Shown here in pieces: positions 53,095 to 64,000 of a stretch of DNA of 64,000 nucleotides. The position numbers and the translations under genes are program-made. The notes below the pieces were generated by a model. The model was not told the origin of the DNA. It saw nothing but the letters and a program-made list of their open reading frames with translations, and did no database searches. Numbering within the stretch: the first letter of the stretch is position 1; every line of letters starts with the position of its first letter. This DNA is from Aspidapion aeneum (taxonomy: Eukaryota; Arthropoda; Insecta; Coleoptera; Brentidae), in assembly GCA_963576565.1 (NCBI GenBank), contig OY755045.1, positions 43,666,409-43,730,408 of the forward strand, written 5' to 3'.

Positions 53095-55145
53095 AAATGT
53101 ATAGTAATCCTTATTTTTTCAGAGCCGTTATATTAGCTCACACAAAAATGTAATTTAAAGCAGAAGCGAATGTGTTCGTTTCTGTGTGGAAAGTAATCGG
53201 GTCACCTACACCTATTTGTTTATATTCGGCAACTTTCAGATGTGTTTACAAAAAATGATTTTTTTGTAGTGTAATTTTGTTGTAAAAAGAAGAACACTGG
53301 TATTTTTGGATTTTAAATGAAGTTTATTGTAAAAAATCATAAAAAAATCGAACAAGTTTTACATAACAAGCACATAAATAAATGACATGACAAACAATGA
53401 CAAAGTCAACTCCATGGCAAATATACCAGTTGGTGGTGCATGGCGGGCAATTTGAATTCAAAATAAGAAATGCTAAATCTTGAAGTTCACTGAAATTTCG
53501 CGAAAGTCTGTAGTGCCATTTTGAAAATATCACAACCTCTATCCGCCTATAAGATCCAATGTAAAATTAAGCCCCCAACAACAGCTGATTTTTTTGCGGC
53601 CTGTATTTTTTTGATGGTCCTGGTTTTGAAAAAAATATAAATATTAATAGTAATATTTTGGACTCATCTCTCCAAAAGTTTAACACTAATGAGTTCATTT
53701 CAGTCAAAAAAATCTCACTATCTCACTATTCACCCATTTTGGGGAAGGCGGGGAAGTTACCTATCCTTTGATTGAAGTGTAATAGTAACATAATTTTCTT
53801 GAGGTCACATTCCTATACTACACATGAAATCCATTAAATAACAAGGTCTAGAAATTTAAGAGTCATCAATTTGTAACACACAAAAATTAATATTAATAAA
53901 ATCGTAACCCCAGAAACCATATTTCAGATGGGTAACCCCAACAGTCAAAACTAACAAAAGTCTCCCATTGTTTTAGTACCGAGTCCTAGAGTTCTTTATT
54001 TATTTTATTTATGCATCTGAGTTGGCATTGACATTTTTTATGTTTTATTGCTCATTTTGGGTAGACTATCGTGGGCGGACGTCAAAATGCTTCAAAATTA
54101 CAGCCACATCCAAACATAGAGCGGTGCAAATGCCTTATGGAATGGAATAATTGGTTACAGCCTAAAAACTCCTTTTTTGAATGACGTTGGGCAAAGTAAA
54201 CACCAAATAATTTTATTAGGTCCCCAACGAAAGTATTTTCTCTCAGAGTAGTTGTTTTTTTTTGGCTTCACACAGCTTTTGCTCTACACGAAGCATTAAT
54301 TTGAATCCACCTTAGGAGATCCCAAATACGTCAGAGCATATATATGGGGCATTTACATGCATTCTCATACGCGATGCTTGAAGCTAGGGCCCCCATTTAA
54401 TTCTTAATGTTCCTTTTTCGGATAGACAAGACTTTGGTTACTGCGCATGCGTCAGTTTGGGTGGTTTTCGAACATACTTCGTTACTTTACTACACTATTT
54501 GACAATTGTTAAAATTAAGGGTTATGTTTATTATTTTTTTTCTAAAAACTAGTTGATTGGGTGAAAATTTATCAAATTGTGGATTAAAATTGTAGTTTTT
54601 TTAAAATTAATTGTGTAGATTTACTGTGGACACCATAAAGAGTGTTTAATGGCCTCTATAAACCACTCTCAACTTTTTAACAAATTATAAAGAAAAATAC
54701 AACTACCTACTTACATATGGAATAGCACTTTCTTCTTTCAGAGATTTTTCCACAAACTGCACAAGTTTTACGTGTATTATTTCCATTTTTCACAGAAAAA
54801 AACATAATTTTACACGACAAACGCCAAACAGCGCAAAATGTAAATAAACAACAAATTTGGCGTCCATCCACACAGCAGCTGTGGGCCTACGTGATGAAAC
54901 ACATGCAGGCGAACTTGAAAATTTGCGTTTGTGAATTTAAATTTGCCATTGTTTCCAAAGCAGGCTATGAGTGCGTCAGTTTTTGATTTTTTTAACATGT
55001 GTAACGTATTTGGGAGGACCCGATAAGGCTGAAATCGGTCATGGATTAGCATGGATAACTGTGCCTGCAGCTTATTATGACGTGTTCCTAACAAAATTGA
55101 TTCGTATCTTTGTCATCGACGTTGGATAAAGTGAAAACCACATAG
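53095..55145. other. Noncoding stretch
   Basis: A fragment TATTAGCTCACACAAAAATG near 53130 may be a stub of the hairpin repeat. Open frames up to 94 codons (54810-55094, minus) show no recognisable motif. Confidence 0.4.
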
Positions 55146-55153
55146 TTTCAGCA

Positions 55154-55245
55154 TGGGTGCACACAGGGGAAGCCTCGGGGCCCGAATCCCCCTAAGCCAA
55201 GAAAAATAAAATTGTTCTTACCCCCCTTCCAATACATATTCCTGG
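55154..55245. mobile_element. 92-bp degenerate element with 8-bp direct flanks
   Basis: TTTCAGCA occurs at 55146-55153 and 55246-55253. The left end TGGGTGCACACAGGGG and right CATATTCCTGG resemble the inner parts of CAGTGGCGCACCC...GGGTGCGCCACTG elements with lost tips. Confidence 0.45.
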
Positions 55246-55421
55246 TTTCAGCATAAGAACTTCTGGAATAAAAGGAAATATACCGTAGCCAACAGGATAA
55301 ATAAATTAGACTCGATCCGACTTATTAAAATGAAATAGGGTAAGCATTTAGAGGTGGATAATTGTTTTTTACGGTACCGAGCGAAAGTTAAATAGAGTAG
55401 AGTAATAGATAATAAACTAAA

Positions 55422-55936
55422 TGGATCCATGACGGATCTTATACCTTCCTAGCTGGCCTGTTAGCACACTTCAAGTGAAGCGATGATATATCAGCCGTAA
55501 ACATAACAGTATTTTGTAAATATCTTAGAAACTAAAGCTCTTACGAAGTTGTCGGTTTTGACACAAATTGTTGACCAAAATGTGATAGACATTCCGAAAA
55601 TCGTATATTAATATGATGCTCCATTAAAAAGTAAGCATTTTTGAATTGTCAAAAACTATCATTAGCATGAATGGATTTTGACCAACATCTAATCAGCTCG
55701 TAAGAGTGTCGAGTGCTATTTTACCTAAAAATTTTATGAAAATCGGTTCAACGGTTTATGAGTTATCGTATTACGGGCAGAAATAATATACACACACACA
55801 CAGACAGACATCACGACGATAGTGCTAAGATAGGTCAAAATACACCCAAATAACACATTTTCGGCGTTATCTCAAAAAAAAAATCCGTCAAAACTAATAC
55901 CTTCTCTAGCCATTGCTACGTGGGCTGGGAAGCTAA
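55422..55936 (+). repeat. GGATCC-type interspersed repeat, copy 3
   Basis: It begins ATGGATCCATGACGGATCT, contains the CA run (55789-55802), GGTCAAAATACACC and GGCGTTATCTC, and ends GTGGGCTGGGAAGC. It is complete and uninterrupted, so it gives the consensus length of about 515 bp for the copies at the left of the window. Confidence 0.65.
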
Positions 55937-58159
55937 AAAAGTAATTTTTGTATGAACCTTTTTTTGTACTTGACTTAAAATTTTCCGATAGAACTCGAAA
56001 ATTTATCTTCCGCAACTTTCTTTTTGTTGTTTACGAAATTTGGCCAAAACATAACCTTTTATGTACTAGGCAAAAAGAAGCTTCATCCTCGTCTGAAAAT
56101 GTCCAAATTTTGGAAGAAGGTTTTTAGGAAAAGTGTTTTTTTTCGTTAAAACGTTTATTTTTTAGATAGCGAAAAAAAACATTTCTGTAAAATTAGTTGC
56201 AATGACACTGCTATTATTATTTTTGTACTAAAGTATAATTTTCAGATAAGTAGATAGCAGGCATTTTTAAGATGTCTGTTAGGTCTTGGGAAAGACCTGT
56301 AGCATATTTTTAAGATATCCAGGGGCTAGCTAGGTTTATTTTGGTGGCATAATGTTCTTCGGAATCTGATGGTATAGAAGGTATGCCATGGTGGCTACCA
56401 GTAGGGGACAGACGGACAAACTTTCTAACTGACGACGGTGGCAGTAGCGGGGGGTACTCGACAGGCATTCTTGGAAGGAACACGCTTCCTTGGTAATAAT
56501 ATTCTGGTTGGTTTTTATAAGTATTTAGTAAAGAATTTTTAGTGTTTTATGAAGTTGTGTAATTAATGTAATTCTTAAAAAAGGTAACCTGTAACTACTG
56601 GCTACGACTTCGGGCTTTACACAGGTCAAAACTTTTATGTATTTATCTCGAACTAGGAAAAACAGCTAATTTTTCACTTTGTTCCTCTTAAAGGAGAATT
56701 ACGGTTCATTCATAATATTTTAAAAAGTCTGTAATTATTTCAAAAAATTTTGGTATGCCATATTCCGTTAAATTTTTGATGCATGAAGTAATACTTCCTA
56801 AAAGGTAATACTTACTAAGAAGTAATACTTACTAAAAAGTAATACTTACTAAAAAGTTAAAATGATTGGGAAATTATTTTTTATACATTTTATTTTTATT
56901 TGTCTGGTACCTATAGCAAGTCCTTGTGAAAGCCACCTTAAGTCATTTTTTTTAAATGAATATTTTTCGATTTGTAAGTATGTAATTCGCAAAAATCTAT
57001 AGAAAAAATACATACCGTAATAAGTAATACATAACTTTTAAAAAAAATTACAGAATAAAAATAATTAAATAGAGTCAACCTCTAAACCATATGAATATGG
57101 TAATTTTCTGTCTAAACTGTTAATTGTGATTCGTGAAACTTTCCTAAAAATTTAAAATTGGACTAAAAAAGAATTGGGAATACCGTTGAAAATACTTGGC
57201 GGAAAAGTATATTTGTTTTTATTAATTAGTCTTATAAATGTGTATAATTTTAGTAGCTTTATAACTAATACAAAATTCAAAATTCTCAACCTTGCAGAAA
57301 CTGTGACTTATGGACTCGATTAGGTGAAAAGCTATAGCCTCAAGTGTCTTTTCTTTCCAACGTCGTGGCGTCTTAGAGCATGGTAAATCAGTTAAAAAAA
57401 AATCCATTAGTAGTAACAAAAAAGTTAATTTATCACGTCGTTTGTAACGGCGTGTCGTCAAATATAAATTTTGATCTTGGAAGAACGTACGACGCTGCAG
57501 TAAGTTAAGTCGCCCTGGCTAACTTTTTGTACCATCCACTAAATCTAAGACACACCCAAAGGGATACTGATCATTGACTCAGACCTCAAAATTGGGAAAT
57601 AGAAAATCGGAAAGCTATTTTTTACATTCTCGGTAACATCAAAATGAAACCAATATTCTATCACGCTTGTGATATTATAAGTGCGATACCCCAAGAAAAA
57701 CCTCGTAGTTTTGAAAATAAAATATACCTACGAGGCAATGAATTGTACCGCGTGGCCAGCCTTCCATCTAGGGGTACGATTTTTGCATTGGGCATAAGGA
57801 TTGCATGGGAGAAGAGAAATGCGTAAAACCAACATTGTCGGTTTAGCAAAAATATCAGTAAGCCGCGACTCAATTCGCGAAAGGATAATTTAGTCAGCCT
57901 TATATAAGTGATAAACGGGGCGATACACAACCAGAATAAGACATTAAAATTCTGCTTGTTCCTAAAAGTAAATAAATTACTTTTACATTACATTATTTTT
58001 GTTTCACATTCACTAAAGTCAATTTTTTTTTGAAAGATAACGTACCAATTTACAGGTAAGCTACCTATTAGTTAAGTTTAGTTTTTTAATGCATTTTCAC
58101 TCCAACTATAAAAAAAAGGTAATGGTGGACTACCGTGACGCAGCGTGGGTAGGAGACGA
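55937..58159. other. Noncoding stretch with a short tandem repeat
   Basis: At about 56789-56870 an 18-bp unit (AAGTAATACTTACTAAAA and variants) is repeated four times. No gene could be supported; open frames at 57222-57461 and 57661-57930 (minus) are unrecognised. Confidence 0.4.
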
Positions 58160-58363
58160 TTCGGTTCCGGGGCCAGGTACGGATCTACGGGAGGGGAAAA
58201 AGGGCAAATCCCCCCCCCAATTCTCTTCTCTATATTTTCCTTTTACACATAGAATACAATGTGTATGTATAATACCTTCTCGGCACTATGCAAAATAGTT
58301 TTATGCAATATTTATTATAATATTCCCCCCCCCCCCCAAATAAAGTTCCTAGATCCGCCCCTG
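58160..58363. mobile_element. hAT-like MITE with exact 8-bp flanks
   Basis: GGAGACGA occurs at 58152-58159 and 58364-58371. The right end CCTAGATCCGCCCCTG is a typical hAT-MITE terminus. Its inverse on the left (CAGGTACGGATCTACGG) begins 13 bp inside the boundary. C-runs lie near both ends. Confidence 0.6.
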
Positions 58364-58371
58364 GGAGACGA

Positions 58372-61300
58372 GACTCTAGCGGGTGGCAATGGTGGTTTGA
58401 AGCCTCAAAAGTAGATCCTGATTGAGTACTTTTCCCAGACAAATATTAAAATTTTGAGAAGTAATCCCTCTTAATCCACAAATGAACATTTGAAAAAAGG
58501 ACCAGAAATTTATTGAGTAAATGCGTCGGAGACAAAATTTCCAGAAAATATTGGAGGACTAATACTTTAATAGGCGAAAATAGATACAAAGCAAACTTTT
58601 TTGATAACTCAAAACCTACAGAAAAATATTCGAAGTCGGAAAAAACGCCGCAGGTAGCAAAAATATTTTCACGTTAATTATATTTTTAGAACAATGCTGC
58701 ACTTTGTGTCAAAGAATGACATGCAGCACATATTGAGTTAAAATCGTTTGAGGTGTTCTTGATCTATTGTGTGTATTCAAACAGCTAATTTATTTTATTC
58801 ACCGATTTCGTTGTTTTAGGACCTAAAACTCACATTTAATAAAATTAAAAAATTAAATTTTTACGTTTTTAATTGTCCACCTCTTCATCAAGTCATGTAA
58901 TAATTCTTGCCCTAAGCAAATGATTCAGGTTGTCCGTCCTTTGACGACTGCGAACACTTGCGTCTGTAGTTATTTATCAAGGTTACATTTGGCAACGCTG
59001 AAACGCGTTCGACGGGAATCGGTCGTATTGTGGTCTCTTATTAATACACGCTATACTCTATCGGTTTCTTATCCTCTTAGGGAAATTAAGCCCCTTAGAT
59101 GTGGACTTGTTAACGCGGTATAATAGAGATCACCAGATATAAGCTGTATGTATATTGATATTAATTGTTAATCAAAACCCATTTCCTTACTGCAGCAGAT
59201 ATATCTCCATAAATAATTATTCAATTCATTGACCTCAATGTGTTAAGAGGAAATGTCCTAAACCTTGACTGCAAAAATTTGCAAAGATTTATTTAAGCGG
59301 TCACAGAAAGGCAACATAGAAAAAGTGATATCTGAAACAAAGCGGAGGTACCTACATATACAATTACATTTTACATGAAAAAGTTACATCGGGATATGAT
59401 GACAGTAATGACATATACGGCGTCTCGTTTTGACAAACTGCCGATCGTGGTTGGCGTCGCCACGATGTCGCAACACGCAAAAAACAAAAGTGTAACGATC
59501 GGGTGTGGGGACGCTATTCAAGTTCGTGTCAACACCTCATATTGGACACTGTCATGCTCCTGTTCCAGGCATAGCCGACCTTCATGAAAAAATTACTATA
59601 AATAGCGACAAAAATGCACAAGAAAAAAACATCTATTTAACCCCCTACGCACGTAATGAATTTTAAATTTGGTCATCACAAACAGAAGCACTAGTCTTAT
59701 AGTCTTCATTTATTGTCCAATTTTAATTTTAAATCTTATTGGACTCTACAATGGTTTTGCTTTGTCTTTTGATTAGTCCTATCCAGAGAGGATCTGTTCA
59801 GTATACATGTTTTGGCTAAAAAATATTTGGGTTTGAATCAAGAGCTGCATGTGGTTATGCTATATTGATTTTGATTGGTTAAAATACTCAAAGGTATATG
59901 AATATTGATAGCCGATATATCAAAAAAGCAAAGATCAATGTGGTCGATCAACTTTCGGATGAAGTAAGAATTCTATGCGACGTTTGCAGGGTGTATTTTG
60001 TGTATATTTTGTGTGCGAATCAGTTTTCCATGCTGCCTTAGATCATTGAGAAAAAGGCATATATATGAAAGTGAAAGGAGAAGAAAAACATTCTGGCAAC
60101 TAAATTTAAGAGATTGGTTTTGGAATGACATCAAATCAGTTACTTAGAGTTTAACAGTTAACAAAGTGAAGATTTCCATGATGATTTCCAACGTCCATTA
60201 GGAGATGGAACCCGAAGAAGAAAAATCCTTAAAAATTGCCAACATTTTAGGATATAATTGCGACGGATGTTCAAAGAGCGAACATATTATTTCTTGTTTA
60301 TTAATAGAAACCAATAACAACTTTTTAAACCGTAGGAATAACATTTTGGGTAAGATTATGTTGCTCCCAACCAATTTCTATTTTTATATGGAGAGTTACC
60401 ACAAAGGATAATATTAAAATTAAGACAAGTATTAACTTAGTTATAATTAAAATTAAGACTAGGACCAGTATGTGCGATACTTAAGAAGTTGTACATCTTT
60501 CCTGCCTGCAAGAATTGACCCAAGTTTACGGTAACAGAACACTCTTTTTTCCATCCACATCAGATCTTAATCAGTTACGACCGTTGTTGTTTTCCGTAAA
60601 GTCACGCTGGCGCGCCACTGCCCCTAAGGGGGGTCCGTAAGGCCCCTATGCACCCCAACGGGGGTTATTTAGAACTCATTTTTAAGCCGGACTACCTTAT
60701 TGTTTAAGCGCAACCAACACTATCGAAATACGTCTACACGCAGATAGGACACTTCTACGTGAAATGCGAAATAAACTTATACGTCTAATTTGTAATGTAT
60801 TAAACGGGATTTAAATATAAATGGTATTTTTGCCATCAACAAGCATTAATTATATGCAAGACTAGGTTAAGAATAAGTAAAATTAACGGCAACGCAGCGG
60901 CTTGTTTTATGGCATATTTCAGGACCGCTGTATTTTAAAAAGTTGTATTCACCTAATGTGTCGTTTGATCCACTAACATCAAAATAATTCATAGTTTGTA
61001 ACTGGACACAAATTTAGAAATTATTTTCAATTTTTAAAAAACACACTGTGTAATTTTAATTTGTAACGGTTTTCTAAGTCGACGCGTCTCTGACTTGCGC
61101 TGGTATTTTATTGTCGGGAGCATTTAAAGCAAATGCCATCTCTTGCAGCGCTTTAGACTCAGAGTTCAAACCAACGGCAAGTGGGGAGTACAAGTAGGGT
61201 TGTTTTCGCTGAGACAAAAAAAATCGTTGGAGAGAGAGTTAGAGAGGGGGGTTTTTTTCAACTGGGCAACTGTTAAATCTGTCAATTATTTTAACTTTGT

Positions 61301-61479
61301 GTAAAACTATTATCTGTTATTCATTACTATTTTGGTCTTTACTTTTAGAGTTTATCTTAGTGTTAAACCTTTTTATTATTGCTATTTCCAGTGTTTTAAA
61401 TATTGTTTCTATATTTTTCTGGTTTTCTAAACATCAAATACAAACCATTCGCTGCCCTAAAATCGACATTTTTAATTAA
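58372..61479. other. Noncoding stretch
   Basis: No exon or bounded repeat is recognised. A C/G-rich patch near 60600-60670 (GCCACTGCCCC, then CCCCAACGGGGG) may be a terminus of an eroded element. Open frames of 60-70 codons are unremarkable. Confidence 0.4.
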
Positions 61480-61761
61480 TAGACACTTATTGGAATAAAA
61501 CCTGACCTTATTTTAAAATCGACCGTATTGTGACAGATTTGCATATAAAAAGCAGCTGGTTTCTTTGAAACTTCGGCCTTTGTGTATTTAAAATCCAGAT
61601 TTATTAGTGTCGGTATTCATTAAATGAAAGTTAGCGTCTTTATTATTAAATTTGGCTTGGGTATGTCAATTTTGAGAGGTCAGCTGTTAGCTCTCTGTGT
61701 AAATGTGTCAAAATAAAGTCGACTCTAAAATAAAGTGAGGTTTTATTCCAATAAGTCCCTA
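61480..61761. mobile_element. GGGACYTATTG-family MITE, copy 4
   Basis: It starts TAGACACTTATTGGAATAAAA and ends TTTTATTCCAATAAGTCCCTA, with TA at both borders. Inside, AAAGCAGCTG and the TTTGTGTATT segment match copies 2 and 3. It is of the AATAAAACCT subtype. Confidence 0.7.
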
Positions 61762-64000
61762 ATATAAAATCCCAAACCTAAACTGTAGTACTAAGTAAAT
61801 TAAATAGTTCATTGAATAATTTTATTCAATCAACGTTTAAGATGTAAATAAATATATTTACAATAAACCTACAAAAGGTTCCTAAAACCTAATACCAGTA
61901 TTTACTAAAGGGTCTACAGTGCTAAGTGCTACAATCCTAGGTTTAAAAGTCTACATTTTGGTTGAAAGTTTAACCTATTTTTCCCGTGAATGCAATAGTT
62001 TTTAATATTTATATAAATTGTTCATAAATACCTTGCGATATGGGTCATCTTTTTTCGTTGTAAAAAAGACATTATTTCCACACAAAGGTTATAAACAAAT
62101 AAAAAGAATAAAATATTTTGGCTTACAAATGGTAGCCATATTAAAAACTCCAAACGTCACTAGGAAATTCCAAATAAAAACGGTGTAAGTCAGTGTCAGC
62201 TGTCCGCTATATTTTACATGTTAATTTTTTAGACAAGTTAGCGACGATTAAACCGATGGTCGATTGTTTTGATGAATGTGTAATTGAAATGGGATTCTAA
62301 TATATGTTCTGCTTTTTACAGTATTTAAATATTGATACGTATTTAATACGGTAATGCCTCTACAGATATTGTTTTAAGTTATTTATGTATTATTTAGCTT
62401 TGAATATTTTTATAAGTTTTTTTGTCAATCATGGATTATTTCAATCGTTTTTCGAACTTTAAACCACCCCTCAGAGGCGGTACTACAATTTGAGACTATT
62501 TTTAACGGGAATCCTAGGACTGTACGGACTAAATTTGCAAAAAATGACATTTCGTTACAAAAATTTTATGTGGTATTTCTAAAGTAAATTAGAAGTTTTA
62601 TGAGATGAAACTCTCTGAGAAATGCTTACTATTATATTGCACATTAGGTTGAACCAAATCTTTGCAGTTACTTGACCTGTGAGTATTAAAAAACTTAAGC
62701 CCGGTCTACAATACAAAGTCTTAAGGTCTAAGTAAATACAGGTGTAAAAAGTTTAAATTCAAATTCAAATTCAAATAATATTTATTTACAGTTCTTTACC
62801 TGTATATTTACAATTTTTTCTTAAATCTATATCGCCTTTGGAAAGAATGAAAAATAAATATTCCTCTGCATTTTAAAGCTTTAGAGGCTTGTTTGCCTAA
62901 AAAGAGTATAAATATTAGAAAAGCCTATAAAGAGTGTAAATATTAAAATACAAAAGTTTAATAGTTGTTAAATTTGATATTTGTTTAATAAATATAAAGA
63001 AGTGAAAATGTGAAGTGTAAAAAAGAAAATTGAACAGGTACATATAATTTTCCTACATTGTTTATATAATTGAGAGAAACGCTTATAATATATACTTCCT
63101 CCAAGAACAGCCAAATTCTCTTTCGAAATCACAATAATTATTAAATTTATAATAACTTTTAATAATTTTATCAACCATTTAAGTTCCTCCCCAAATTGGT
63201 GGCTTAGAACATTGAAGCCCTGGCCACTTGATTTGACCGACTAGAAGTCAATTTATACATATAGGAAGTATTTCCAAAAACTATGTGCACATAAATGAAA
63301 CGCTTTGAGACTGATCTACACCTCCCCAATTTCTTGCGTTGCACTGCCGTCTCCTAAATATTTTTGTAGTAATCTTCTTTTGTTATGAGGATTTTTTTTC
63401 TGCTTCAAGATCATTATTGCCCTTAAATTTCTCTTAAGATTTTTGATATGTTTTTACTCTTGCAAAAACTTATCTGCCATTCCAGGATCGGTCCCATCAT
63501 TTCAATTTAAATTTCGTTGTGGTCTCTATATAGTAACGTTTGTCACGGTTATCTGAGCGTGTATCTTGGGTTATCTTTTTTGTAAAATTTAGTGTTTAGT
63601 GTTTTATTAGTGGAGGCGCACATACAAACGCGGGCTTTCTTTTGATTTGTGCTTATAGTCAAATGGGAATTTTGCAATAAGTCAATACTACTAATAAACG
63701 TTTTGTTCATTGGTAAAAGATTTATCATCTTGGTGGCCAAAAACGGACCAAGAATAAATTAAAGGAAGAGAGTATGGCTTTTAAATATTTAAAATTGTCT
63801 CTTTTAATCTTCCTACTGTATAACTATTACTAAATTTTTTGCTGGAAAAAACACATTTTTTCCCCACATAAGAAAAATATATTACTGTAATATCACAAGA
63901 GGATAAACTGTTTTCGAAACATTTTTCGAGTTCATGAATATTTTGAAAGGTATTTCTACTGTACTTCACTTTCTGGAAGATACTTTCGTTATGGGAAATT
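61762..64000. other. Noncoding stretch with a possible LINE tail
   Basis: At about 62752-62815 a TTCAAATTCAAATTCAAA run followed by ATAATATTTATTTACAG resembles, on the minus strand, the microsatellite 3' end of some insect non-LTR elements. No coding part adjoins it. Nothing else is recognised. Confidence 0.35.

Noticed and set aside
1..64000. CRISPR arrays, bacterial operons, tRNA or rRNA genes
   Set aside because: Introns, TALE homeobox and insect transposons show eukaryotic DNA. The tandem repeats seen are minisatellites or element parts without CRISPR spacing, and no cloverleaf or rRNA sequence was recognised.

Overview
The window is nuclear DNA from an insect: AT-rich, intron-rich, and densely packed with transposable elements. 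The species cannot be fixed. A beetle or similar insect would fit, but nothing here proves it. There is one host gene that can be supported, on the plus strand from 20222 to 38463. It is the 3' part (eight coding exons, 356 codons plus stop) of an Iroquois-class TALE homeobox gene. The YPYDP/YGYG lead-in, the homeodomain split just before helix 3, the acidic tail, the Iro box ([10 protein letters not shown]) and the DTPPQTPP motif are all present. The [11 protein letters not shown] and [18 protein letters not shown] variants fit mirror better than araucan/caupolican, although this paralogue call rests on remembered family patterns. The start codon and upstream exons are not visible and probably lie left of the window. 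The 3'UTR appears to hold a further intron (38491-38700).

Left flank (1-20221). This is mostly mobile-element debris: two tandem copies of a GGATCC-type repeat, one of them split by a hAT-type insertion; a truncated hAT element with a ZMYM1/TTF-finger transposase remnant that carries two further elements nested inside one another; a (GTCT)n hairpin-bounded repeat; and a complete but broken BEL/Pao retrotransposon (6213-13061, minus strand) with both LTRs, a target-site duplication and recognisable gag, protease, reverse transcriptase, RNase H and integrase. Several small MITEs with exact 8-bp duplications follow.

Gene region (20222-38463). The introns contain a series of foldback and terminal-inverted-repeat elements, a tandem 350-bp duplication, a minisatellite, a GC-richer island, a hammerhead-like motif and a hAT MITE lying 34 bp upstream of exon 7. 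A block of about 970 bp in intron 5 is repeated downstream of the gene at 44170-45143. It has no transposon-like ends and includes an unusually GC-rich, well-matched core, so it is the best candidate here for an undescribed, possibly regulatory, duplication.

Right flank (38464-64000). This holds the presumed 3'UTR, a decayed non-LTR retrotransposon RT fragment, further copies of the repeat families seen on the left, two hAT-type elements with exact 8-bp duplications, a pair of related foldback elements, and long stretches in which no gene could be supported. No tRNA, rRNA or CRISPR array was found.
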